The position numbers were made by a program, and so were the translations under genes. This document shows, piece after piece, positions 1-7,007 of a DNA stretch of 22,485 nt; positions within the stretch are counted from its first letter, which is position 1, and every line of letters starts with the position of its first letter. The DNA comes from Bacillota bacterium (GTDB lineage Bacteria > Bacillota > Clostridia > Christensenellales > SZUA-584), in assembly GCA_023416745.1 (NCBI GenBank), contig JAEZHF010000079.1, positions 1 to 22,485 of the forward strand, written 5' to 3'. The notes beneath the pieces were generated by a model that had not been told where the DNA came from, did no database searches, and worked only from the letters and a program-made list of their open reading frames with translations.

Positions 1-61
1 CGTTAATGTACAAATGAACGACGCCCTTCTTAAATTCATCTGTATAGTGTTTACCTGCCAT
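1..61 (-). CDS. IS3-type transposase OrfA, N-terminal fragment (runs off left edge)
   Basis: The reverse strand opens with ATG at 61-59 and reads MAGKHYTDEFKKGVVHLYIN before the window ends. A Lys/Tyr-rich start followed by an E-F-K-x-x-V-V-x-L-Y pattern is typical of the helix-turn-helix N-terminus of IS3-family OrfA (HTH_Tnp_1), which binds the element's ends. A strong ribosome binding site (AGGAGG, about 67-73 on the reverse strand) lies about six bases before the ATG. Only 20 residues are visible, so the family call rests on this motif and on the IS-like flank to the right. Whether the element is intact cannot be seen. Confidence 0.55.
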   Translation of the reverse strand, partial: MAGKHYTDEFKKGVVHLYIN

Positions 62-125
62 ACTCGTACCTCCTTTTTAATTATCTCTGGTACGAGTTTT
101 CGTGTCTACCTTTTTATACTAACTC
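62..125 (-). mobile_element. Probable end of the insertion sequence with RBS-sequestering hairpin
   Basis: Reading the reverse strand toward the transposase start there is an AT-rich segment with GTAGACACG (about 112-104), resembling the GTGGACAC-type ends of IS3 elements. Then come a 9-base arm ACTCGTACC (97-89) and its exact complement GGTACGAGT (70-62). The second arm overlaps the ribosome binding site and touches the start codon. The exact outer boundary of the element is not determined because the other end is outside the window. Confidence 0.4.
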
Positions 126-177
126 CATCTATAAATTAGATCTATTCATCTTAGGGGAAAAGATTATTACAGTTTTA

Positions 178-219
178 ACAAATCATAAAATATACCTTTA
201 TCGCAAAACGTTTATATCG
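178..219 (+). repeat. Left copy of imperfect 42-bp direct repeat flanking the RES gene
   Basis: This AT-rich 42-base stretch (begins ACAAATCATAAAATATACC) aligns without gaps to 1577-1618 (begins ACAAATCACAAAATATTCC), with about 31 of 42 positions identical by eye. Both copies are preceded by AGTTTTAA, directly on the left and after a short insert on the right. Together they bracket the RES-domain gene. Confidence 0.55.
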
Positions 220-246
220 CAATGTGCACGATCACACCCCCATGCC

Positions 247-319
247 GTCATTCCGAGCCTGCGAGGAATCCCATGGGGGTGCACTTGAGGGGAGGATGCT
301 TCGATACGCTCTGCATGAC
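247..319 (+). repeat. Dispersed GTCAT...ATGAC repeat, copy A
   Basis: The element begins GTCATTCCGAG and ends CTCTGCATGAC, so its ends are short inverted repeats. Inside it holds GAGGAATCCCATG and GGATGCTTCG blocks. A second copy in opposite orientation lies at 5428-5512. The layout resembles a small non-coding mobile repeat (MITE-like). No ORF in it looks real. It ends 15 bases from the stop codon of the RES gene. Confidence 0.6.
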
Positions 320-333
320 AGCGTGATCGAGCG

Positions 334-1533
334 CTACCACCCAAAAAGTGGTGTTAGTAATTCGATTTTTCTATCTTCCATAATTGAGTGGATGAGTTTA
401 TCAAAATAAGTAGTCATTTTATCTAGCAATAAAATGGTTTTATCGTCTTCATAGATTTTATATATACTGCTAATGATCGGAAATCCAAGTGAAGAGTAAC
501 CGTTGTTTGATTCAATCTCAATTGTATTGCACATGCTGGCGGTTATAGGCGTGGTTAATACAAGTTTGGAAGCTAACTTAGGGCAGTACCCAGCTTTCCT
601 TGCATCATGTGCTGGCAATGCGTAATTTTCCATAGGATGTGGGTAATTATTGCCGTCAAAATACTTTGCTTTTGTCGAAATATACTTAATACCTATATGC
701 TCATCATAATCACTGCAAAGTTGATAAAGAATCTGAGGTATTATATATTCTTGTTTGAAGCTCGCATCGGGATATTTGCATGGAATAGAGCACACCATAA
801 TCAATGGCCATAAAAGTATGTCATTAGCCAACTGATCTAAGGCGGTAATTAAGCTTTCCTCATCATTCTTCACATGACTTATTAAAATATCCATTTTATG
901 CTTTTCGAAGCAGATTGTTAAATCAATAAGGCTTATGTATTGCTTTGATCCAAATGGACTCTTGGGATCTTGTGAAAAATTGAATAAAGAGACCCAAAAG
1001 TTATCTAGCGATGGACAATTAAGTTCTAAATAACAAGCGTAAATTGATCGTCCTAAATAGATTGAAGGGAGTCCGTGTATGCTATATCTAAAGTCTTGAA
1101 CTAAATGCCTATTTTCAAATGGCATATGAAACATGCGCGCTCTTGATGGGACTGGTTCGGTGGGTTTGATAACTGCACCTCTGAACCCAAATTCGCCGTT
1201 AAATGTATATCGCGAAGAACTTTTTCTTGCCAAAATGTCTTTAATGCAAGAAAAGGCTTGTTTCATATCTTCATATGAATGAACAACTTTTCCTTTAAAG
1301 TAGTGACCAATAGCTTCTATTATCTTGTTACATAAGCAAATCGTGTTATCTTGATTTTCTACTAATCTATCTTTTAGATATCCCTCATACGAGGGCAGTG
1401 ACTTAAGATAATAATTAATGTTTTCAACTACAAAATCTAAAAAAAACTCATAGTCATTCCAACTGACTAAAATTTTCTCAGTTAATAACTTAAATCTATC
1501 TAAGTTGCTTTGTACGGTTTCTAATTCTTCCAC
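334..1533 (-). CDS. RES-domain protein (putative NAD+-degrading toxin family)
   Basis: A 399-residue protein starting at GTG (1533-1531), with AGGATC about six bases upstream, and ending in TAG. The N-terminal ~110 residues are helical and not recognised. From about residue 130 the pattern fits RES-domain proteins: R131/R133 near PSRARMF, RYS at 149-151, GLPSIYLGRS at 154-163 and a Glu at 170. Near 259-267 FKQEYIIPQ, followed by GIKYIST, matches the C-terminal block of the family. RES proteins of the ParT/MbcT type degrade or transfer NAD+; that activity is family knowledge and not shown here. The usual partner antitoxin (Xre/DUF2384) is not in the window. The gene is much more AT-rich than its neighbours, uses different codons and lies between direct repeats, so recent transfer is likely. 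It is longer than classic RES toxins, so a defence or other role is possible. Confidence 0.6.
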   Translation of the reverse strand: MEELETVQSNLDRFKLLTEKILVSWNDYEFFLDFVVENINYYLKSLPSYEGYLKDRLVENQDNTICLCNKIIEAIGHYFKGKVVHSYEDMKQAFSCIKDILARKSSSRYTFNGEFGFRGAVIKPTEPVPSRARMFHMPFENRHLVQDFRYSIHGLPSIYLGRSIYACYLELNCPSLDNFWVSLFNFSQDPKSPFGSKQYISLIDLTICFEKHKMDILISHVKNDEESLITALDQLANDILLWPLIMVCSIPCKYPDASFKQEYIIPQILYQLCSDYDEHIGIKYISTKAKYFDGNNYPHPMENYALPAHDARKAGYCPKLASKLVLTTPITASMCNTIEIESNNGYSSLGFPIISSIYKIYEDDKTILLLDKMTTYFDKLIHSIMEDRKIELLTPLFGW

Positions 1534-1576
1534 TTTTGATCCTAAAATAAGATAGTTTTAATTATCACAAAATTCG

Positions 1577-1618
1577 ACAAATCACAAAATATTCCTCTAT
1601 TTCAAAAACATTTATTCG
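1577..1618 (+). repeat. Right copy of imperfect 42-bp direct repeat flanking the RES gene
   Basis: Partner of 178-219, in the same orientation, about 31/42 identical by eye. It lies just outside the 5' end of the RES gene. A smaller direct repeat, ATCACAAAAT, occurs at about 1564-1573 and again inside this copy at about 1581-1590. Confidence 0.55.
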
Positions 1619-1695
1619 GTGAAGTTCAGACGGCCCCCCTCTCGCACCCTCAAAATAAATATCAAAAAAAATTTTAGATACCGCCCTTCAGGCGT

Positions 1696-1724
1696 TTGAC
1701 AAAGCGGTGTAAAAGTGGTACATT
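1696..1724 (+). promoter_or_regulatory. Sigma-A type promoter of the ygeY-ygeW-arcC operon
   Basis: A perfect -35 box TTGACA (1696-1701) is followed by exactly 17 bases and a -10 box TACATT (1719-1724). Transcription would start near 1731, giving a leader of about 168 bases before the ygeY start. No other strong promoter is seen between the RES gene and ygeY. Confidence 0.7.
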
Positions 1725-1787
1725 CAGAGTGTCAAAAATAATTTAGGGATTTAAAAAATTTTTGTATATTGAGGAGTTGGGTGACGG

Positions 1788-1853
1788 ATGCGCACGACGA
1801 CAGGATATACACTTCAAATAATAACATATCTGCATGGGATAGGGCAATATTAA
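1788..1853 (+). CDS. Candidate 21-residue leader peptide in the ygeY leader
   Basis: After GAGGAG (1771-1776) an ATG at 1788 opens a short frame, MRTTTGYTLQIITYLHGIGQY, that stops at TAA 1851-1853, in the middle of the perfect palindrome at 1842-1861. An alternative GTG start at 1781 opens a 31-codon frame through the whole palindrome to 1876. The coincidence of ribosome binding site, short frame and hairpin suggests translation-coupled control, but a chance ORF cannot be excluded. Function unknown. Confidence 0.25.
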   Translation: MRTTTGYTLQIITYLHGIGQY

Positions 1854-1861
1854 TATTGCCC
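1842..1861 (+). promoter_or_regulatory. Perfect 20-bp palindrome in the ygeY leader (operator or attenuator hairpin)
   Basis: GGGCAATATTAATATTGCCC is a perfect 20-base inverted repeat lying 37 bases before the ygeY ATG and downstream of the promoter. It is not followed by a T-run, so a simple terminator is unlikely. A dimeric repressor site or an RNA hairpin affecting translation fits better. A 10-base direct repeat TTGTATATTG occurs at 1762-1771 and again at 1864-1873, bracketing the leader region. Confidence 0.45.
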
Positions 1862-1898
1862 TGTTGTATATTGTAAAAACACGAAAGGATATTTTAAA

Positions 1899-3101
1899 AT
1901 GGATTTTTCGTTGATCAAGAAGGCAGCTGAAGGCTATGAAGCGTCGATGACAAAGTTTTTGAGAGACCTGATCGCCATTCCGGGCGAGAGCGCGGGCGAG
2001 GAGCAGGTGGTGCTGCGCATCAAGAAGGAGATGGAAGACCTCGGATTCGACAAGGTTGAGATCGACCCGATGGGCAACGTGCTGGGCTGGATGGGCGACG
2101 GCGAGAAGATCATCGCCTATGACGCGCACATCGACACCGTGGGCATCGGCAACATCGCCAACTGGACGTTCGACCCGTATCAGGGCTTTGAGACGGACGA
2201 GGAGATCGGCGGCCGCGGCGCGTCCGACCAGCTGGGCGGCATCGTGAGCGCGGTGTACGGCGCGAAGATCATGAAGGATCAGGGTCTGCTGGCGGGCTAC
2301 AAGGTGCTCGTGACGGGCACGGTGCAGGAAGAAGACTGCGACGGCCTGTGCTGGCAGTACATCATCGCTGAAGACAAGGTGAAGCCGGAGTTTGTGGTCA
2401 TCACCGAGCCGACGGACGGCAACATCTACCGCGGTCAGCGCGGCCGCATGGAGATCCGCGTGGACGTGAAGGGCATCTCCTGCCACGGCAGCGCGCCGGA
2501 GCGCGGCGACAACGCGATATACAAGATGGGCGAGATACTGGCGGAAGTCAAGGAGCTTAACAACCGTCTGCACTTCGACCCGTTCCTCGGCAAGGGCACG
2601 CTGGCCGTTTCCGAGATATTCTTTACATCCCCGTCGCGCTGCGCGGTGGCGGACAGCTGCGCCATTTCCATCGACCGCCGCTTGACGGACGGCGAGACCT
2701 ACCAGTCGGCGCTGGAAGAGATCCGCGCATTGCCCTCCGTGCAGAAGTACGAAGCGGTGGTGTCCATGTACAAATACGACCGCCCGGCCTACACCGGCCT
2801 TGTATACCCGACCGACTGCTACTTCCCGACATGGGTGTCCCCGGCGGACCACATCACCACAACGGCCATGGTGGACGCGTACGAAGGCATGTACGGCACG
2901 CCCCTCGTGGACAAGTGGACGTTCTCGACCAACGGCGTGTCCATCATGGGCCGCTACGGCATACCGTGCATCGGCTTCGGCCCCGGCAAGGAAGCGCAGG
3001 CGCACGCGCCCAACGAGAAGACCTGGAAGGCCGACCTCGTGAAGTGCGCGGCGGTGTACGCGGCGCTGCCCGAATGCTACAGCAAAAAAGACAACAAATA
3101 A
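1899..3101 (+). CDS. ygeY: YgeY family selenium metabolism-linked hydrolase (M20 peptidase fold)
   Basis: 400 residues, full length for the YgeY family (M20/ArgE/DapE-like metallohydrolases). The two-metal site is readable: H77 and D79 in YDAHIDTVG, D110 in RGASDQLGG, the catalytic pair E144/E145 in VQEEDCDG, E170 in ITEPTD, and a late His in AQAHAPNE. Family members cut amide or ureido bonds of small N-acyl/N-carbamoyl compounds. In this cluster a carbamoyl-bearing intermediate of purine breakdown is the likely substrate (inference). The start at 1899 follows AAAGGA. It is the first gene of a three-gene unit with ygeW (23-base gap) and arcC, under the promoter at 1696-1724. Cytoplasmic; no signal peptide. 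Confidence 0.92.
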   Translation: MDFSLIKKAAEGYEASMTKFLRDLIAIPGESAGEEQVVLRIKKEMEDLGFDKVEIDPMGNVLGWMGDGEKIIAYDAHIDTVGIGNIANWTFDPYQGFETDEEIGGRGASDQLGGIVSAVYGAKIMKDQGLLAGYKVLVTGTVQEEDCDGLCWQYIIAEDKVKPEFVVITEPTDGNIYRGQRGRMEIRVDVKGISCHGSAPERGDNAIYKMGEILAEVKELNNRLHFDPFLGKGTLAVSEIFFTSPSRCAVADSCAISIDRRLTDGETYQSALEEIRALPSVQKYEAVVSMYKYDRPAYTGLVYPTDCYFPTWVSPADHITTTAMVDAYEGMYGTPLVDKWTFSTNGVSIMGRYGIPCIGFGPGKEAQAHAPNEKTWKADLVKCAAVYAALPECYSKKDNK

Positions 3102-3124
3102 TATAAGCGGAGGATAAACGTAAT

Positions 3125-4309
3125 ATGAAAAACATGATCGACAAAATAAACAGCCTGAATTTGAAGGATATGTACCTCAATGACTTCTTCCTGACCTGGC
3201 AGAAGTCGGACGACGAGATCGAAGGCGTTTTCCAGGTGGCGGAGCTGCTCCGCAAGATGCGCGAGAACAACATCTCCACCCGCATATTTGACAGCGGCCT
3301 TGGCATCTCGCTGTTCCGTGACAACTCCACCCGCACGCGCTTCAGCTTTGCCAGCGCCTGCAACCTGCTGGGCCTCACGGTTCAGGATTTGGACGAAGGC
3401 AAGTCCCAGATCGCCCACGGCGAAACGGTGCGCGAAACGGCCAACATGATCTCGTTCATGGCGGACGTCATCGGCATCCGCGACGACATGTACATCGGCA
3501 AGGGCAACACCTACATGAAGAACGTGGCGGAATACGTGCAGCAGGGCTATGACGACGGCGTGCTGGAACAGCGCCCCACTCTCGTGAACCTGCAGTGCGA
3601 CATCGACCATCCGACGCAGTCCATGGCCGACATGCTGCACATCATCAAGCACTTCGGCGGCGTGGAAAACCTCAAGGGCAAGAAGATTGCGATGACGTGG
3701 GCATACTCGCCGTCATACGGCAAGCCGCTGTCGGTGCCGCAGGGCGTGATCGGCCTGATGTCCCGCTTCGGCATGGACGTGACGCTGGCGCATCCGGAAG
3801 GCTACGAAGTGATGGGCGAAGTCGAGGAAGTGGCGCGCAAGCAGGCTGCGGCTTCGGGCGGCAGCTTCACCAAGACCAACAGCATGAGCGAAGCGTTCAA
3901 GGACGCGGACATCGTGTATCCCAAGAGCTGGGCGCCGTTTGCGGCGATGGAGAAGCGCACCGTCATGTACGGCAACGGCGACTTCGACGGCATCAAGGCA
4001 CTGGAGAAGGAACTGCTGGCACAGAACGCGCAGCATAAAGACTGGGAATGCACCGAAGAGATGATGAGCCTCACCAAGAACAAAGAGGCGCTGTATCTGC
4101 ACTGCCTGCCGGCGGACATCACCGGCGTGTCGTGCGCGCAGGGCGAAGTGTCGGAATCCGTGTTCGACCGTTACCGCGTGCCGCTGTACAAGGAAGCGGG
4201 CAACAAGCCGTACATCATCGCCGCGATGATCCTGCTGAGCAAAGTAAAAGATCCGGGTGCGACGCTGCAAGGCCTGATCGACAAGGCGTCCCCGAGATGG
4301 ATTGGATGA
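3125..4309 (+). CDS. ygeW: Knotted carbamoyltransferase YgeW
   Basis: 394 residues, belonging to the aspartate/ornithine carbamoyltransferase superfamily and matching the YgeW branch. The carbamoyl-phosphate site shows as S-T-R-T-R at 68-72, and HPTQS follows at about 162-166. HCLPAD at 326-331 is the second-substrate motif seen in ornithine-type enzymes. The family's true acceptor is not established. In the E. coli and clostridial selenium clusters the enzyme is thought to run toward carbamoyl phosphate, transferring a carbamoyl group from a ureido compound to phosphate. That fits arcC overlapping its 3' end, which would turn carbamoyl phosphate plus ADP into ATP. GGAGG lies about ten bases before the ATG. 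Cytoplasmic and complete. Confidence 0.92.
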   Translation: MKNMIDKINSLNLKDMYLNDFFLTWQKSDDEIEGVFQVAELLRKMRENNISTRIFDSGLGISLFRDNSTRTRFSFASACNLLGLTVQDLDEGKSQIAHGETVRETANMISFMADVIGIRDDMYIGKGNTYMKNVAEYVQQGYDDGVLEQRPTLVNLQCDIDHPTQSMADMLHIIKHFGGVENLKGKKIAMTWAYSPSYGKPLSVPQGVIGLMSRFGMDVTLAHPEGYEVMGEVEEVARKQAAASGGSFTKTNSMSEAFKDADIVYPKSWAPFAAMEKRTVMYGNGDFDGIKALEKELLAQNAQHKDWECTEEMMSLTKNKEALYLHCLPADITGVSCAQGEVSESVFDRYRVPLYKEAGNKPYIIAAMILLSKVKDPGATLQGLIDKASPRWIG

Positions 4310-5240
4310 TTTTTTGAATAAGCGTATCGTTATCGCCCTCGGCGGCAACGCTTTGGGGGAAAACCTGTCGGAGCAGATGGTGGCCATCCGCAACACGAGC
4401 AAGCGCATCGTCGATCTCGTGAAGGCGGGCTATCAGGTTATCGTCACGCACGGCAACGGGCCGCAGGTGGGCCTGATGACCGACTGCTTCGACACATACA
4501 AGATCGACCACAACATCGACAGGTTCACGATGTCGGTCTGCGTCAGCCTGACGCAAGGCTACATCGGCTATGACCTGCAGAACATGCTGCGCGAGGAGCT
4601 GCTGGATCAGGGGCTGGAAATACCCGTGTCCACAGTGATCACGCAGGTGGTCGTGGACCCGGACGATCCGGCGTTCCAGGAGCCCACCAAGCCCATCGGA
4701 TTGTTTCTCACCGACGAGCAGGCCGAAAAGCGGCGGCAGATGGGCGAGGATCTGGCGCACTTCCCCAAGGGCTGGCGGCAGGTGGTCGCTTCGCCCGAGC
4801 CGCAGCGCATCGTGGAGCTGGAATCCATCCGCGCGCTGCTGGAGGCGGGGCAGGTGGTCATCGCGTGCGGCGGCGGCGGCATTCCGGTGAAGGAGATCGG
4901 CAACCGGCTCAAAGGCGTGGAAGCCATCATCGACAAGGACTTCACCAGCGCCAAGCTCGCGCATTTGATTGACGCGGATTACTTTGTTATACTGACAGCA
5001 GTTGAAAAAGTTGCACTCAACTACGGCAAGGAAAACGAGCAGTGGCTGAGCAGCCTGTCGCTGGCCGAGGCGCAGAATTACATCGATGAAGGCCATTTCG
5101 GCAAAGGCTCGATGCTGCCCAAGGTGAAGGCGGCGATGCGCGTGGTGCAGGATAAGCCGTCCTGCAAGGCGCTGATCACGTCGCTCGACAAGCTGATGGA
5201 TGGTATCGAAGGCAAGACCGGCACCGTAATTGTGCCGTAA
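4302..5240 (+). CDS. arcC: Carbamate kinase
   Basis: 312 residues with the amino-acid-kinase fold of carbamate kinase: GGNALGEN near 14-21, HGNGPQVG at 50-57, ACGGGGIPV around 188-196 and DKDFTSAKLA at 211-220. It converts carbamoyl phosphate and ADP to ATP, CO2 and ammonia, so it would be the energy-conserving step after YgeW. No ATG is available at the N-terminus. A TTG at 4302 overlaps the ygeW stop by eight bases, and a second TTG at 4314 would also give a normal family start. Either way translation is probably coupled to ygeW. It is followed by a terminator-like hairpin at 5253-5274. Confidence 0.93.
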   Translation: MDDFLNKRIVIALGGNALGENLSEQMVAIRNTSKRIVDLVKAGYQVIVTHGNGPQVGLMTDCFDTYKIDHNIDRFTMSVCVSLTQGYIGYDLQNMLREELLDQGLEIPVSTVITQVVVDPDDPAFQEPTKPIGLFLTDEQAEKRRQMGEDLAHFPKGWRQVVASPEPQRIVELESIRALLEAGQVVIACGGGGIPVKEIGNRLKGVEAIIDKDFTSAKLAHLIDADYFVILTAVEKVALNYGKENEQWLSSLSLAEAQNYIDEGHFGKGSMLPKVKAAMRVVQDKPSCKALITSLDKLMDGIEGKTGTVIVP

Positions 5241-5252
5241 CGGAACCATTTA

Positions 5253-5274
5253 CGAGGGCGCTGCCCTCGGTTTT
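5253..5274 (+). terminator. Terminator hairpin after arcC
   Basis: A 7-bp perfect stem CGAGGGC / GCCCTCG with a three-base loop (5253-5269), then G and TTTT, thirteen bases after the arcC stop. It would end or reduce transcription of the first operon, though the T-run is short. Confidence 0.55.
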
Positions 5275-5275
5275 A

Positions 5276-5371
5276 CCCCAAAAAGCTTTGCTTTTCGGGG
5301 GCCCCAAGCACCCGCTTCTTTTCTTTAAGAAAAGAAGCAAAAGAGTGGGAAAATGCCATTCGGCATTTTCC
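5276..5371 (+). repeat. Series of three hairpins downstream of arcC
   Basis: Three inverted repeats follow one another: CCCC-AAAAAGC/GCTTTT-GGGG with one mismatch (5276-5300); a perfect 10-bp stem GCTTCTTTTC/GAAAAGAAGC with a five-base loop (5314-5338); and a perfect 10-bp stem GGAAAATGCC/GGCATTTTCC with loop ATTC (5348-5371). None encodes protein. They look like dispersed palindromic repeats that may also stop transcription on either strand. Confidence 0.55.
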
Positions 5372-5427
5372 TGTGGGATTAATTAAATGAGTGTGCCCAG
5401 AGGGGTATCGCAGGCTCGGAACGCGTT

Positions 5428-5512
5428 GTCATGCAGAGCGCAAGCGAAGCATCCCCCTCTGTGGTGCACTGTACATGGGATTCCTCAGTCGCTTACGCTC
5501 CATCGGAATGAC
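5428..5512 (-). repeat. Dispersed GTCAT...ATGAC repeat, copy B (inverted relative to copy A)
   Basis: On the plus strand it begins GTCATGCAGAGCG and ends CATCGGAATGAC, the reverse complement of the plan of copy A at 247-319. Shared blocks are CATGGGATTCCTC and CGAAGCATCCCC. The copies differ in the middle, as expected for an old dispersed non-autonomous repeat. Confidence 0.6.
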
Positions 5513-5520
5513 AGAGTTTT

Positions 5521-5620
5521 GGAAATGCCGAGTGGCATTTCCATGATGGGATTCTCAAGGGGCGCGCCCCTTGAGCGGTGGTTTGGCGGCAGAGCCGCCA
5601 AGGTCTTAGACCTAAACCGC
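5521..5620 (+). repeat. Structured hairpin cluster immediately before ssnA
   Basis: Perfect palindromes follow in series: GGAAATGCC/GGCATTTCC with loop GAGT (5521-5542), a 22-base palindrome centred on GGCGCGCC (5554-5575), TTGGCGGC/GCCGCCAA with loop AGA (5583-5601), and AGGTC/GACCT with loop TTA (5601-5613). The last two are enclosed by GTTT/AAAC and GCGG/CCGC pairing (about 5575-5584 with 5614-5620), making a three-way-junction-like fold. It ends about 22 bases before the ssnA start. It may be a repeat collage or a structured leader; no known riboswitch is recognised. Confidence 0.5.
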
Positions 5621-5642
5621 ATCGGAAAGAAAGGAAACGACG

Positions 5643-6968
5643 ATGATATTGATCGGCAACGGGGTGCTCATCACCCAGAACGCGTCGCAGCCCGTGATAC
5701 ACAGTGGGTGCGTCGCGGTGGACGGAACAACGATAGCGGATTACGGCACAACGGCACAGATGAAACAAAAGTACCCGCAGGGCGCGTTTACCGACGCGCG
5801 GGGCGGCGTGATCATGCCGGGGCTGATCAATACTCACGGTCATATTTACAGCGCGTTTGCGCGCGGCATGAGCCTGAAAAACAGCAAGGTGTCCAAGAAC
5901 TTCACGCAGATACTGGAAAACCTGTGGTGGCGCGTGGATAAGGCGCTGACACTGCCGGAGATCGAGTATAGCGCGTACACCACGTACATCGACGGCATCA
6001 AAAACGGCGTGACCACGATGTTCGACCACCACGCCAGCGCCGGTTGCGTGAAGGATAGCCTGTTCACCATCGCGGAGGTGGCGGAAACGCTGGGCGTGCG
6101 CACCTCGCTGTGCTACGAGGTGTCCGACAGGGACGGCTCGACGGTAGCGGACGAAGGCATCAAGGAGAACGCCGACTTCATCGCGTATGCCAACAAGCAG
6201 AGCAGCGACATGGTCAAAGGGCTGTTTGGGCTGCACGCTTCGTTCACGCTGTCGGAAGCGACGCTGGACAAATGCGTCACCGCAGCGAACGGTGCGGGCT
6301 TCCATGTGCACACGGCGGAGGGCATCGACGACCTGTTCGATAGCCTGAAGAAATACGGCAAGCGCGTGGTGGAGCGTCTGAACGACGCCGCCATCTTAGG
6401 ACCGCAGAGCATCGCGGTGCACTGCATCCACATCAACGCGCGCGAGATGGATATACTGAAAGACACGGATACCGTCGTGGTGCACAACCCGGAGTCCAAC
6501 ATGGGCAACGCGGTGGGCTGCTCGGCGGCTCTGCACATGATGGAGAAGGGTATATTGATTGGGCTCGGCACGGACGGCTACACCACAGACATGCTGGAAT
6601 CCTTCAAGGTGGCCAACATCATTCACAAGCATAACCTGGGCGACCCTAGCGTGGGCTGGGGCGAAAGCGCGCAGATGCTGCTGACGAACAACGGCAAAAT
6701 CTGCGCCCGCTATTTCAATAAACCGCTGGGCGTGATCGAGAAGGGCGCCTATGCGGACATCATCGTGGTGGACTACGATGCGCCCACGCCCATCACGGCG
6801 GGCAACACATCGTCGCACATACTGTTTGGCATGATGGGCCGCAGCGTGCGCTCCACGATGATAAACGGACGCTTCGTGATGAAGGATCGCGAACTGCTGA
6901 CGGCGGACGAAAGGGAAGTCTTTGCTAAGTCCCGCGAGCTGGCGGAGAAGTTCTGGGAGAGAGCATAA
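5643..6968 (+). CDS. ssnA: Putative aminohydrolase SsnA
   Basis: 441 residues, the usual length of SsnA, a member of the amidohydrolase superfamily (ATZ/TRZ-type) found with YgfK and Se-dependent xanthine dehydrogenase. The metal ligands are visible: H65 and H67 in NTHGHIYS, H223 with E226 in HVHTAEG, H260 or H263 in AVHCIHI, and D311 in GLGTDGY. Such enzymes hydrolyse ring C-N bonds or remove amino groups from heterocycles; the exact SsnA substrate here is inferred to be a purine-derived ring. The ATG at 5643 follows AAAGGAAA. It opens the second operon, with ygfK 39 bases downstream. Cytoplasmic. Confidence 0.92.
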   Translation: MILIGNGVLITQNASQPVIHSGCVAVDGTTIADYGTTAQMKQKYPQGAFTDARGGVIMPGLINTHGHIYSAFARGMSLKNSKVSKNFTQILENLWWRVDKALTLPEIEYSAYTTYIDGIKNGVTTMFDHHASAGCVKDSLFTIAEVAETLGVRTSLCYEVSDRDGSTVADEGIKENADFIAYANKQSSDMVKGLFGLHASFTLSEATLDKCVTAANGAGFHVHTAEGIDDLFDSLKKYGKRVVERLNDAAILGPQSIAVHCIHINAREMDILKDTDTVVVHNPESNMGNAVGCSAALHMMEKGILIGLGTDGYTTDMLESFKVANIIHKHNLGDPSVGWGESAQMLLTNNGKICARYFNKPLGVIEKGAYADIIVVDYDAPTPITAGNTSSHILFGMMGRSVRSTMINGRFVMKDRELLTADEREVFAKSRELAEKFWERA

Positions 6969-7007
6969 CCAAGCATAATATTACATGACAGTGAAGGGGA
7001 GCCTGCA

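Noticed and set aside
1842..1861. Rho-independent terminator before ygeY
   Set aside because: The stem is perfect but largely AT in the middle and is followed by TGTTGTATATTG, not a T-run.
1743..3005. A 420-codon minus-strand open frame opposite ygeY
   Set aside because: Shadow of ygeY. Its first codons lie in the AT-rich leader and the composition changes abruptly inside the gene.
5575..5620. tRNA gene suggested by the three-way-junction fold
   Set aside because: Only two inner hairpins, no anticodon arm of proper size, no T-arm consensus and no CCA-type acceptor; about 46 bases is too short.
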